Shown here in pieces: positions 35,000 through 43,564 of a DNA stretch of 64,000 bases. The notes below the pieces were generated by a model that ran no database searches, was not told the origin of the DNA, and saw only the letters and a program-made list of their open reading frames with translations. A program made the position numbers and the translations under genes. The DNA is from UTCFX2 sp002050125 (GTDB lineage: Bacteria; Chloroflexota; Anaerolineae; Anaerolineales; UBA4823): positions 3,162,001 through 3,226,000 of the forward strand of contig JAOSJQ010000001.1 of assembly GCA_027494035.1 (NCBI GenBank), given 5' to 3'. The first letter of the stretch is position 1, and every line of letters starts with the position of its first letter.

Positions 35000-36538
35000 G
35001 TGAAAAACCCGACAATCACGAGGCGCGATTTCATCAAGTTTCTCGGCGCGGCTGGGCTTGCCAGCCTCGGTTTTCCGCTGCTTGATGCGGTCGACGCTGA
35101 CCACAGTCAGGGAGGCCGCAGCCTCCCCAACGTTTTGATCCTGGTATTCGACGCGTTGTCTGCCGCGGATATGTCCCTTTACGGGTATTCCCGCCCCACC
35201 ACCCCCAATTTTGAAAATTTTGCGCAGAGGTCGACCGTATTCCACCGCCATTACTCAGCCGGGTCGTTTACCACTCCAGGCACAGCATCCTTGTTGACCG
35301 GGGTCCTGCCTTGGGCGCATCGAGCAATCAACCTGCAAGGAACCACGTCGAATCGATACCAAGCAGAAAACCTGTTCAGCTTCCTCCCTCAGGAATACTA
35401 TGATTTTGCCTATACACATAATTCGCTCGCCCAGGTGCTGCTGGACCAATTCAAGCCCTCGATCGAAACGCTGTATGAGATCTCTCATCTGGCGCTCTTT
35501 TCGAATGTCTGGGCTGAAAAGCCTCCATTGAGTGAATTCCGCGTTCCATTTGAGGCTGAATTACTATCGACGCAGAACTTTAATTCAATTAACAGCTCGT
35601 TACTGCTTTCCTTTCTCGATGAAGTTCAGCGCCGCGCGAACAGCCAGGGGCTTTTAGAAAGATACCGCAAAGAATTTCCACGCGGGCTTCCAAACTGCCA
35701 TTTGGCGGGTCGGGACAACACCCTTTGCTTCACGCTGGAGGCTGCGATCGATTGGATCACCAACCAATTCGATCAGGCGTCAAAACCTTTTCTCGGTTAT
35801 GTTCACCTGTTTCCGCCCCATGCGCCTTACAACCCGCGGCGTGAGTTCATCAATGCCTTTAATGATCAGCCCGCCTCGGTCACGAAGCCAGAACATCATT
35901 TTAACCAGGGTGAAAGTCCCAAGCAACTGACTCGTATGCGCCGCAAGTATGATGAATACATCGCTTATGTTGACGCTGAATTTGGGCGGTTGATCGACTT
36001 GCTAGAACGGGAAAAAGCGCTTGAATCGACCCTGCTGATTGTCACTTCTGACCACGGTGAAATATTTGAACGCGGCGTCAGCGGACATAACACCGAAATC
36101 CTCTACCAGCCATTGATCCATATTCCGCTTCTGATATCCACACCGAGACAATCTACGCGAATTGATGTTCATTCTCCAACCAGCGCGATCGACGTCGTTC
36201 CAACCATCCTGGGTTTCTTGAACTCATCGCGCGAAACCCAACTTGAAGGTCAGCCATTGTCCCTTGATGCGAAGGCTCCCGCATTCGAAAGAGATCTTTT
36301 CGTCGTCGAAGCCAAATCTAGCCCCAAAAATGGCAAGCTCAATAAAGCGACTTTCGCGATAATCTCAAAGAATTACAAATTGATCTACTATCGCGGCTAC
36401 GCCGGCTTTGACGGTATTTATGAACTCTATGACCTGGACCTCGATCCGCAAGAACTGGAAAACCTCTATTCGCCAGCAAATTCAGTTGCGCAAGAACTCA
36501 AGGAGAAGCTTGAAAAACGCATTGCCCCCTATATATAA
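35000..36538 (+). CDS. Tat-exported sulfatase-superfamily hydrolase/transferase
   Basis: A 512-residue enzyme of the alkaline phosphatase/sulfatase superfamily. GTG 35000 is chosen because it places a twin-arginine signal, TRRDFIKFLGAAGLASLGF, at the N-terminus. Metal ligands lie in NVLILVFDALSAADMSLYGY and LLIVTSDHGEIFERG. The nucleophile region reads SFTTPGTASLLTGVLPW. It has Thr where sulfatases carry the Cys/Ser of CxPSR, so it is more likely a phospho-hydrolase or phosphoglycerol/phosphoethanolamine transferase than a sulfatase. Extracytoplasmic action on surface glycans or lipids is inferred. Confidence 0.87.
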   Translation: MKNPTITRRDFIKFLGAAGLASLGFPLLDAVDADHSQGGRSLPNVLILVFDALSAADMSLYGYSRPTTPNFENFAQRSTVFHRHYSAGSFTTPGTASLLTGVLPWAHRAINLQGTTSNRYQAENLFSFLPQEYYDFAYTHNSLAQVLLDQFKPSIETLYEISHLALFSNVWAEKPPLSEFRVPFEAELLSTQNFNSINSSLLLSFLDEVQRRANSQGLLERYRKEFPRGLPNCHLAGRDNTLCFTLEAAIDWITNQFDQASKPFLGYVHLFPPHAPYNPRREFINAFNDQPASVTKPEHHFNQGESPKQLTRMRRKYDEYIAYVDAEFGRLIDLLEREKALESTLLIVTSDHGEIFERGVSGHNTEILYQPLIHIPLLISTPRQSTRIDVHSPTSAIDVVPTILGFLNSSRETQLEGQPLSLDAKAPAFERDLFVVEAKSSPKNGKLNKATFAIISKNYKLIYYRGYAGFDGIYELYDLDLDPQELENLYSPANSVAQELKEKLEKRIAPYI

Positions 36539-36570
36539 ATAGTATATGCACCCGGTCAACAATTAAAAAA

Positions 36571-37212
36571 TCATTTTCCTTGCCGCTGCTGCCGATATAG
36601 CTTGGGGTCGATCACTGAAATCATACGAGCTGTGTCAAGCTTCCTGCCCAGAAACCTCTGAATTTCTTCGACTTGAGGCGCAGGATCTTTCAATAGAAGA
36701 TTGTAGTCGATATCCAAGGTTTGGATGTTCGGCTGTTCACGCAGCCATTCCGTGATTTTGGCGAGATGCTTTCCAAACAAACCACCCATTTCCTCATCGC
36801 TAATATCCTTTGGCGTCTCGCCGCGGTTTACCAGCATCTTTTGCTGAGAAGCTAAAATTTCATCCATGTCGCGCCGCATGAAGATGATTTTATAGGAGTG
36901 GTTTTGCGGAAGAAAAGACAGCAACGCCGAGATAACCTTGACAACCTTGCCGTGTGCGGCGTCCAGCCAGCCCAGATCGCCGTCCTTCATTTTCTTCACC
37001 CGTTCAAATTCGTAATATCCCTTTGGGTTGTCTGCGTCTGCCTGGCGTTCGAAATCGGTCAATGGTTCGATCCCCGCTGCTTCGAGCATCATCATCATCA
37101 AGGAGGTGCCTGAGCGCGGCAGCCCAGAAACAATAAAAACGGGCTGCTCAGCCCGTTCTCTTTGAAAAAAATTTAAAGAATTTCCCTGCCAACGAAAATC
37201 GCTCCCGATCAA
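36571..37212 (-). CDS. Sulfotransferase-like P-loop protein
   Basis: Transfers sulfate from PAPS to an acceptor if a true sulfotransferase. The P-loop is FIVSGLPRSGTSLMMMMLEA, followed by DNPKGYYEFERVKKMKDGD and YKIIFMRRDMDEILASQQ, the second PAPS-binding region. Some proteins with this pattern have other or unknown roles. The open frame extends to ATG 37290, but that would overlap the small gene at 37209-37370. TTG 37212, overlapping that gene's stop, is my choice, with low certainty on the exact start. It converges with the sulfatase-like gene, which makes a shared sulfated or phosphorylated surface product conceivable. Confidence 0.75.
   Translation of the reverse strand: MIGSDFRWQGNSLNFFQRERAEQPVFIVSGLPRSGTSLMMMMLEAAGIEPLTDFERQADADNPKGYYEFERVKKMKDGDLGWLDAAHGKVVKVISALLSFLPQNHSYKIIFMRRDMDEILASQQKMLVNRGETPKDISDEEMGGLFGKHLAKITEWLREQPNIQTLDIDYNLLLKDPAPQVEEIQRFLGRKLDTARMISVIDPKLYRQQRQGK
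37132..37157 (-). terminator. Terminator-like hairpin at the 5' end of the sulfotransferase gene
   Basis: On the minus strand AACGGGCT and AGCCCGTT enclose GAGC and are followed by TTTATT. It lies downstream of the two small Cys-pair genes, within the first codons of the sulfotransferase frame, so it may end or attenuate their transcript. It could also reflect coding constraint. Confidence 0.5.
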
Positions 37213-37370
37213 ATGGTTTGACAGGAGGCGCAGGTGACCTGGGTCATCTGGTTTCCCGAAACCTGCCCCTGGCAGTCTCGACAACTCCATCGACCCGCAC
37301 GCAGGTCAGTTTTGACCTTGATCTGTTGAACCGCCCCAGTTATTACCGCAGCAAATTCCTTCGTCAGCAT
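37209..37370 (-). CDS. 53-residue protein with two CxxC pairs
   Basis: Small unrecognised protein starting at ATG 37370 and ending at TGA 37211-37209. A basic helix (AVITGAVQQIKVKTDLRAGR) leads to two cysteine pairs, CRDC and CASC, 16 residues apart, a likely zinc-binding ribbon. It resembles the neighbouring gene at 37394-37657: both have a [KR][TS]D[LV]RAGR segment before the first cysteine. It looks like a duplicate without the Pro-rich linker. A role in metal binding or as a small regulatory or peptide-precursor protein is possible. Confidence 0.65.
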   Translation of the reverse strand: MLTKEFAAVITGAVQQIKVKTDLRAGRWSCRDCQGQVSGNQMTQVTCASCQTI

Positions 37371-37393
37371 AGGTTAATTCTCCAATCCATGTC

Positions 37394-37657
37394 CTAGAGA
37401 TAACAGACTTCGCAACGCGCGTTCGAAAGCAGACCAGGCGCCAGTTCAGAACCGGTGCAAGATTGGCAATCCAGCATCTGAACGCCGGGCGGAGGCGCGG
37501 GTGAAGGCGTAGGAATTGGGGGCAGCGGTGTATTCGAATCAAGAATCGGCACCCAGGCGTCTCCAACCAGTTGATAACACACCGTACGCCCTGCTCGTAC
37601 ATCGGAACGAACGCGTATCGCCGCAGATATTTGCTCATTATTCAACAATTGGTTCAT
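37394..37657 (-). CDS. 87-residue protein with Pro-rich linker and two CxxC pairs
   Basis: ATG 37657 is preceded by GGAGG at good spacing. The N-terminal helix NNEQISAAIRVRSDVRAGRT precedes a cysteine. A Pro/Ser/Thr-rich linker (NTPLPPIPTPSPAPPPG) follows, and then the C-terminal pairs CQSC and CEVC, separated by a short loop. It is homologous by eye to the 53-residue protein just downstream (24-base gap). The family is unknown to me. The Pro-rich linker and terminal Cys pairs resemble small Chloroflexi proteins of unknown role. Confidence 0.7.
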   Translation of the reverse strand: MNQLLNNEQISAAIRVRSDVRAGRTVCYQLVGDAWVPILDSNTPLPPIPTPSPAPPPGVQMLDCQSCTGSELAPGLLSNARCEVCYL

Positions 37658-37858
37658 GCAAAACCTCCACCGCGGATATTCTATACACAATTCTACGAAT
37701 CGGCAATACGACTTTTGACGTTGAATTATTTATCCTGGTTGAAAAGCAGTTCAATCGGATTTTTCTTATCCACATATTATCTATTTTTTCATTTGTAGAG
37801 GTATACTGTCGAATTGAGTGGTAATATAGCGTTCAATTTGCAGATTGGGGACTTCGCC

Positions 37859-39088
37859 ATGAAATTTCAAAAGACCATCGCCATCCTATCTTTCATCATT
37901 GCATTATTAATATCCAGCGTTGCTTGTGGTTTTACTTTCGAAACGGCTCCCGTGTTCACCCCCGAGGTTGAGGTGGTTCTGCCCACTCAGGAAGTCGAGG
38001 AAACTGTGGCGGTCCAGCTTATAGAATTAACCACACCGCTTCAGCAACCTACCGCAGCCGCTGAGCCGATCATCACTACCAGTGAGGAAGCAATCCTTGT
38101 AGAAATGTATCGGCGGATCAATCCTGCTGTTGTTAGCGTGCTGACATACGACTTACAAAAGAACATCGTCGTATCCAGCGGACAGGGCTCCGGTTTCCTC
38201 TACGACACAAACGGGCACATCGTTACCAATTCTCACGTCGTCCACGGCGCTGACCAGGTCGAAGTCCTTTTTTCAAATGGATTATCGGTAAAAGGTAAAG
38301 TCATCGGTCAGGACCTCAACAGCGATCTCGCGGTTATTAAGGTGGAGAACGTTCCCGCGGATGCTCAACCAATTCCGCTAGGACACATCGAAGATGTCGC
38401 CGTCGGGCAGACTGTGGTCGCGTTGGGGAATCCTTTTGGTCTGGACGGCACACTGACCAAAGGGATCGTCAGTGCGCTGGGTCGCACCATTCCCGCACTG
38501 ACAACCTTCTCGATTCCACAGGCAATCCAAACCGATGCGCCCATTAACCCCGGTAATTCCGGTGGCCCGCTATTGAATCTCAAAGGCGAGGTCATCGGAG
38601 TGAATGCTCAGATCGAAACGCGCGGAAACAGCCGCTCAAACAGCGGAGTTGGTTTTGCGATACCGGTCAGTATCATCTCGCGCGTGGTGCCAGAACTGAT
38701 TACCAACGGGAAATTCGAGTGGAGTTGGCTGGGGGTGGTCGGAGGCAACCTGAACTCCACGACCCGTGAGGCGATGGGTCTTTCGGTGGAACGCGGCGCC
38801 TATATTTCAGAGGTGGTCAACGGCGGGCCGGCTCAGTTAGCTGGTCTGCACGGCTCTACTCGCGAGATAAACTATGATAGCCGGATCATCGAAATTGGCG
38901 GAGATGTCATTGTCGGGATCAATGGAGTGGAAGTAAGCACTTTTGAAGATATTTTGATTTATATTGCCCTCAACACCATACCCGGTCAGCAAGTTGATCT
39001 TACAATCGTACGGGATGGAAAGACCCAGAACGTCCCGTTGACACTACAGCCTCGACCGCCTGGGTCGAGTGAGTTTGTTCATCCCTGA
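37859..39088 (+). CDS. HtrA/DegP-like serine protease, lipoprotein
   Basis: Envelope protease of 409 residues. A signal peptide ends in SSVACG, a lipobox, so the protein is likely anchored by a lipid. A Thr/Glu/Pro-rich spacer (about 30-75) precedes the trypsin-like domain. Its catalytic His lies in VTNSHVVHGAD, Asp in DLNSDLAVIKV and Ser in NPGNSGGPLL. One PDZ domain (about 295-395) ends the chain, with GGPAQLAGLHG and IGGDVIVGINGVEVST. The proposed task is quality control of exported proteins. ATG 37859 follows GGGG; a -10-like TATACT lies at 37802. Confidence 0.92.
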   Translation: MKFQKTIAILSFIIALLISSVACGFTFETAPVFTPEVEVVLPTQEVEETVAVQLIELTTPLQQPTAAAEPIITTSEEAILVEMYRRINPAVVSVLTYDLQKNIVVSSGQGSGFLYDTNGHIVTNSHVVHGADQVEVLFSNGLSVKGKVIGQDLNSDLAVIKVENVPADAQPIPLGHIEDVAVGQTVVALGNPFGLDGTLTKGIVSALGRTIPALTTFSIPQAIQTDAPINPGNSGGPLLNLKGEVIGVNAQIETRGNSRSNSGVGFAIPVSIISRVVPELITNGKFEWSWLGVVGGNLNSTTREAMGLSVERGAYISEVVNGGPAQLAGLHGSTREINYDSRIIEIGGDVIVGINGVEVSTFEDILIYIALNTIPGQQVDLTIVRDGKTQNVPLTLQPRPPGSSEFVHP

Positions 39089-39129
39089 ACTTCTTTCGCC
39101 GTTATCGCTGTAATTAAGTGAAATAGAAT

Positions 39130-39172
39130 AGCGCCGGGCATGCAAAAAACCTGCGTCTCGGCGCTTCGTTAT
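39130..39172 (+). terminator. Terminator after the HtrA gene
   Basis: AGCGCCG (39130-39136) pairs with CGGCGCT (39159-39165); inner GCA/TGC pairs extend it, and TCGTTATT follows. Confidence 0.6.
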
Positions 39173-39200
39173 TATGCAGCTAATCGAAACCCCATATCGA

Positions 39201-40220
39201 TCAATAACCGCGCTCGAGATCCAGTTGATTCAAGAGGCGGCTGCCTGCCAGATAATGCCGCAGATTTTCTGAGAACAACTCTACTGCCCGGGCGTCATAG
39301 TAGGGCGAGATTCCGGAAATGTGGGGGGTGACGATCACGTTGGGCATTTTCCACAGCGGATCATCTGGAGGCAGAGGTTCTTCCGGAAATACATCCAGCG
39401 CCGCGCCGGCAATTTTCTTATCCTTCAACGCGCCAATCAATGCGGTGTGGTTGATCACCCCTCCTCGCGAAATATCGATGAGATACGCCGTGTCCTTCAT
39501 GACTGAAAAGACTTCCGCGCCAATCAAACCGCGCGTCGCGGGCGTCAATGGCAGCGTGTTGACCAGGAAATCGGATTCTCGCGCCATAGATTTGAGTGCT
39601 TCGGCAGGGTAAATCCGATGAACATAATCGCCCTCCGGATCGCCAAACCCAGCCGCTGTATATCCATCATCTCTAGGATTCATCCCATGGCGTTTGCTCG
39701 CCAGGATGCGCGCTCCAAAAGCGTAAAGCAGCCGCGCTAGCTGTCTCCCGATGCTCCCATAACCGATAATTCCCACCGTTGCATTCCGAATCTCGTGCGG
39801 GCTAAACCGCTCCCAACGATCCTTTGGCCAGACGATCTTCTTCTGGTGTTCGATCATATCTGGCAGGCGGTGCCCAAGAGCGAGTATCATCATTGCGATA
39901 TACTCAGCGACCTGGGTAGCTGAGGCGCCGCTCATAGTGGTGACGACCAAGCCTTCGCGCCGTAAAATCGGCGCCTCCCAGGCATGATCCACGCCCGTGA
40001 AATGGAATTGGATCCAGCGCAAGTTTGGCGCCTGACTTGGCTGTGGGATAACCCTCCCGGTGTACAACACTTCAGCCGTAGCCCAGACCTCGGCTGGCAC
40101 CTCTTCCGCCCGGGAGACCCGGTGTTGGTGAATATGAAGCCGCGAAGATACCGATTGAAGTTTTTCAATCAACTCATCTGGTATTGGAACGGTCATCAAT
40201 AAATCGATTTTTTCACTCAT
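39201..40220 (-). CDS. D-isomer-specific 2-hydroxyacid dehydrogenase (GhrA/phosphoglycerate dehydrogenase-like)
   Basis: NAD(P)-dependent 2-hydroxyacid/2-ketoacid oxidoreductase of 339 residues. The Rossmann loop is TVGIIGYGSIGRQLARLLYA. The catalytic Arg is in LIDISRGGVINH, Glu in DVFPEEPLPPDDPLW and His in VTPHISGISPYY. It is clearly different from the enzyme at 10964-12019. It follows galT by 10 bases and is the last gene of a minus-strand set (42482 to 39201). Glyoxylate, hydroxypyruvate or phosphoglycerate are possible substrates. Confidence 0.88.
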   Translation of the reverse strand: MSEKIDLLMTVPIPDELIEKLQSVSSRLHIHQHRVSRAEEVPAEVWATAEVLYTGRVIPQPSQAPNLRWIQFHFTGVDHAWEAPILRREGLVVTTMSGASATQVAEYIAMMILALGHRLPDMIEHQKKIVWPKDRWERFSPHEIRNATVGIIGYGSIGRQLARLLYAFGARILASKRHGMNPRDDGYTAAGFGDPEGDYVHRIYPAEALKSMARESDFLVNTLPLTPATRGLIGAEVFSVMKDTAYLIDISRGGVINHTALIGALKDKKIAGAALDVFPEEPLPPDDPLWKMPNVIVTPHISGISPYYDARAVELFSENLRHYLAGSRLLNQLDLERGY

Positions 40221-40230
40221 TTTTTGCTTT

Positions 40231-41271
40231 TCACTTCGGACGAGACCTGTAATGGAGCGGGTTTAACTCACGCAGTCTTTCAGCCGCGCTTTCCGGCGTG
40301 AGATCACGCTGGGGCATTGCCAACATCTCAAAACCAACCATGAATTTACGCACAGTTGCAGATCTGAGCAGCGGCGGGTAGAAATGCAGATGAAAGTGCG
40401 CCTCTGGATGAGGTTCTCCATCAAATGGTGATTGGTGAAACCCCATTGAATACGGAAAGGAGATCTCAAACAAATTATCGTAGCGGATGGTAACTTGTTT
40501 GAGGAGCTCTGCGAGATTGCGAATCTCCGTTGCTCTCAGATCAGTGAGCGCGCCGAAGTGCCGGCGGGAAATCAATAGCAATTCGTAGGGCCAGACCGCC
40601 CAAAAAGGGACGAATGCGATAAAACCATCGTTTTCAAGCACGATTCGTTCCCCGGTGTCTTGCTCAGCCGCATAGACATCGCACAGCAAACAACCTCCGG
40701 TCCGCGTAAGATACTCCAACATTGCGCGCTGCTCGCGCAGTGGTTCATTGGGGACGAAGCTTGTAGCCCAGATCTGACTGTGTGGATGTGGGTTTGAACA
40801 CCCCATCATCTCCCCTTTATTTTCGAACACCTGAACATAGGCGAGATTGTCTCTTTCGCCGAGATCGCGCGTCTGATCGATCCAGGTACGGACCACTTGT
40901 TCCACATCAGCCAGAGGCAGTTCAGGCAATGTCAGGTCGTGGCGGGGCGAGAAACAAACCACCCTCGAGATTCCCGAAGCTGGTTCAGCCCTGAACAAAT
41001 CAGATGTAGCGGGCTGTGTATCATCTGGAGGCAGCAGCGCCGGGAAATCGTTATCAAATACGAAGGTCGAATCATAAACCGGGTTCCGCACCCCCCCAAC
41101 CCGTGAATTGCCTGGGCAAAGGTAGCACTCCGAGTCATACTCCGGCAAGATCAGGGCAGGCGTTTTCTCCACCTGCCCCAACCATGGTCGCTGTGTGCGA
41201 TGAGGCGATACAAGCACCCACTCGTCTTTTAGTGGGTTATATCGACGATGCGGGCGGTCATAGTCAGGCAT
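40231..41271 (-). CDS. galT: Galactose-1-phosphate uridylyltransferase
   Basis: Transfers UMP between UDP-glucose and galactose 1-phosphate (Leloir pathway). ATG 41271 is chosen because it aligns the N-terminus with classical GalT (about eight residues before PHRRYNPL) and avoids overlap with the upstream gene that ATG 41322 would cause. The product has 346 residues. Zinc ligands begin with CYLCPGN. The active-site His lies in CSNPHPHSQIWAT. The closing GEPHPEAHFHLHFYPPLLRS is also typical. No galK or galE lies nearby. Confidence 0.93.
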   Translation of the reverse strand: MPDYDRPHRRYNPLKDEWVLVSPHRTQRPWLGQVEKTPALILPEYDSECYLCPGNSRVGGVRNPVYDSTFVFDNDFPALLPPDDTQPATSDLFRAEPASGISRVVCFSPRHDLTLPELPLADVEQVVRTWIDQTRDLGERDNLAYVQVFENKGEMMGCSNPHPHSQIWATSFVPNEPLREQRAMLEYLTRTGGCLLCDVYAAEQDTGERIVLENDGFIAFVPFWAVWPYELLLISRRHFGALTDLRATEIRNLAELLKQVTIRYDNLFEISFPYSMGFHQSPFDGEPHPEAHFHLHFYPPLLRSATVRKFMVGFEMLAMPQRDLTPESAAERLRELNPLHYRSRPK

Positions 41272-41288
41272 GAGGTTTTTCAAATCAA

Positions 41289-42482
41289 TTATTCGTTGAG
41301 CTTCAAATTCCGGATTATGCACTTTTCGTAGTAAAGCTCATAGGTTTTATTCTTGATGACTACAACATGCTCTTTTCCAAGCGGCAGATAGAAAACATTG
41401 TTGCCTTGATCCACCTTGACCTTGGAGCCATTTATCGTGATTTCTCCTTTACCCGGCCCGGATTTGAACACCACCAGCACAAAGTTTCCAGCCGGAACGT
41501 AAGCGGGGCAAGCGCCCTGCGGAGTTGGCGTAAATGTGGCTCTTCCGGCAGCGGTTGGAGATGCGTACACGGGCGGCTGCGGGGTTCCGGCGCCTGGCGC
41601 GGACGGCGGCGTCGGTGTGACCGGGGAAAGGTTCAACACCAAAACGTTGCTCGCTAATAACCTCACCCCATCCGATTCGACGGCAAAACCGATCCGACCG
41701 CCGGCATACGGTTGGGGGTCTTTATAGCTGCCAACCAGCGCGCCGTTGAGGAACAGTTGGATATTCCCCTGCAGATAGCTAACGCCGAGTACATTGACAA
41801 ACGGATAGAATTTGGCGGATGGCGCGGGCGTCCAATCAATCAATGTCGTCCACTGACCATTTGCTACTTTCTGCAAGCTGATCTCTGCCGCAGATGGGCG
41901 AATCGCAAAGTTGTAGAAACCGGATTTTTGTTGGTTAAGCCCAAAAATCAGCCCCAGAGAAAGCGTGGAAACTCGATCTTCAACCAGTTCGGCTTGCGCA
42001 TAATAATAGTCCTGGTAAGGTCCACATTTTTCGCCCTGGCAAAAACCGACTGCCGCTTTTCCTGGATCATCGCTGCGAAGCTGAAGCTGCTCCTCCTGAA
42101 TAATCACCTCAGAGGTCTGGTTAATACCCTGCCAATTATTGGAATTGTCCGCAAAAGCCTCACTCAGAGCCGGGCTTCCCTGAGCCAATGCCATTACCTC
42201 AGCCGGCGGCATTGGCAGCGAAGTTGGCAGAGGCGTTTCTGAAGGCGCTAACGTTGGGGCTTCCGTGTCGGTCGGCGCCGGCGTGAAGGTGAAGGTAGGT
42301 GGGAGAGTCTCGGAAGGAGTGGGGGTATCGCTCGCAAGCACGCTCACAGCTACGGATAACAAACGGGTGCGCATCAGAAATAATGCGATCAGCAACGCCA
42401 GACACGCAAAGACAAGTACCACGCCCCCAATCAGAACCCATCTGGGTATTCGATTTTCAACCGCCTGGTATTCTTCTTCCAT
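41289..42482 (-). CDS. Membrane-anchored extracytoplasmic beta-rich protein
   Basis: A 397-residue protein of unknown function. One helix (about residues 15-37, WVLIGGVVLVFACLALLIAL) anchors it. A Thr/Pro/Ser-rich spacer (about 50-90) is typical of extracytoplasmic stalks. The main domain (about 105-290) is beta-rich and looks like a laminin-G/concanavalin-type fold (DNSNNWQGINQTSEVIIQEE, YAGGRIGFAVESDGVRLLAS). After a second Pro/Thr linker a small C-terminal beta domain has two cysteines (CPAYVP and EKCIIR). A glycan-binding role is inferred. GGAGG precedes ATG 42482. It lies just upstream of galT. Confidence 0.78.
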   Translation of the reverse strand: MEEEYQAVENRIPRWVLIGGVVLVFACLALLIALFLMRTRLLSVAVSVLASDTPTPSETLPPTFTFTPAPTDTEAPTLAPSETPLPTSLPMPPAEVMALAQGSPALSEAFADNSNNWQGINQTSEVIIQEEQLQLRSDDPGKAAVGFCQGEKCGPYQDYYYAQAELVEDRVSTLSLGLIFGLNQQKSGFYNFAIRPSAAEISLQKVANGQWTTLIDWTPAPSAKFYPFVNVLGVSYLQGNIQLFLNGALVGSYKDPQPYAGGRIGFAVESDGVRLLASNVLVLNLSPVTPTPPSAPGAGTPQPPVYASPTAAGRATFTPTPQGACPAYVPAGNFVLVVFKSGPGKGEITINGSKVKVDQGNNVFYLPLGKEHVVVIKNKTYELYYEKCIIRNLKLNE

Positions 42483-42683
42483 TTCAAGCCTCCTACATAA
42501 TCGAGGACAAATTTGCTTTTCGATGCTAAGTATACAATGAAACCCGCGCCATCCGCAAACCTGAGTTTGCTGCCGCAGGAGAGCCTTTTAGCAGAACAAA
42601 AAGAGGGGCATAAAAAGCGTTATGTAGTACACATCGATTTCCATCAACCGAAATGCCAGCAGAATAATCGCAAGGCTCTTTGG

Positions 42684-43517
42684 CTATTCGTTGAAAGAAA
42701 AAGTTGATTCGGCGTAGAACCTGATTGAGTTCGCACCCATCCGCTCCATCCACCAGTTTAGCAGCCATTCGCGCTTTTTCTCAATATCCCAATCAGCCAT
42801 CAAGATTCCGATTGGTATATTGATGTTAATCGCCCGGGCTGGAATGATGTGGCGCGTGATGCCGCTTGGCACTTTATAATCATTCTTAGCGGCGTGCAAT
42901 ATATCCGCGGGTTGGAGGCGGGGAAACACTACCAGCGCGGCAATTTCCGGATAAAACGGCTTTTGAATTTCCCAAATATCATTTGAGGCTCGAAAGATAT
43001 CAGCTTTCCCGCGATAACTTCGAACCAGATCGTTTAGCAGACGTAAGTCGCGGATTTTTTTGCGTCGAGGGATCAATTTCCGTACCCCTTTTTCGGATAT
43101 AACATAAGCCAGCGCCGTTTCGAGTTCGAGCGACTTGCGCGCCTCCTCGAGCGTGCACTCGACCAACTCCATCTTGTAATTTTGAATTAAACCGCTCTCC
43201 AATTCTTCAATCGGCATGCCGGACACGACGTGATACCAGGTATCCAGCATCACGCCGGGGTCTGAGTAACTCACGATCTGACAGACAATGTGCGGAATGT
43301 GCGCAGTTTGGAATGAAATCGTTCGATTTGCGCCGTCCAACACAACAAACCGATCGCTATCGGGGATTTCCGTCACGACTGGCGGGTTTTTCAAGAGACC
43401 TTCTTCGAGGACGCGCTTGATCAATCGATCCGTGCGGCGCGGGTCGATATCCTCGTGGGGAACCAGCGCGTCCACAGGGAGCATAGCTAACTTCGGTAAG
43501 GCGCTGCTATTCTGCAT
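42684..43517 (-). CDS. ParB/Srx-fold protein (SbnI/SerK-like)
   Basis: A 277-residue protein with an N-terminal ParB-like nuclease-fold domain: LPVDALVPHEDIDPRRTDRL, GLLKNPPVVTEI and FVVLDGANRTISFQ. In free-serine kinases of this fold (SbnI, SerK) the equivalent loop is DGHHR; here it is DGANR. A DNA-partitioning role is unlikely, since no helix-turn-helix follows and no ParA gene is near. The C-terminal half (about 130-277) is mixed alpha/beta with no recognised motif. It may phosphorylate a small metabolite. AGGAGG precedes ATG 43517. Confidence 0.7.
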   Translation of the reverse strand: MQNSSALPKLAMLPVDALVPHEDIDPRRTDRLIKRVLEEGLLKNPPVVTEIPDSDRFVVLDGANRTISFQTAHIPHIVCQIVSYSDPGVMLDTWYHVVSGMPIEELESGLIQNYKMELVECTLEEARKSLELETALAYVISEKGVRKLIPRRKKIRDLRLLNDLVRSYRGKADIFRASNDIWEIQKPFYPEIAALVVFPRLQPADILHAAKNDYKVPSGITRHIIPARAININIPIGILMADWDIEKKREWLLNWWMERMGANSIRFYAESTFSFNE

Positions 43518-43564
43518 TCAACCTCCTGAGCAAGAGAATGAGGATTAAGTTTCATCCCATAAGA

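Noticed and set aside
35000..36538. Classical sulfatase
   Set aside because: The nucleophile region is FTTPGTASLLTG and lacks the Cys/Ser of the CxPSR motif required for formylglycine.
36571..37290. ATG 37290 as start of the sulfotransferase gene
   Set aside because: It would overlap 81 bases of the small CxxC gene and add sequence unlike the family; TTG 37212 or a later start fits better, though this is uncertain.
42684..43517. Chromosome-partitioning ParB
   Set aside because: No helix-turn-helix domain, no ParA gene and no parS-like palindromes nearby.
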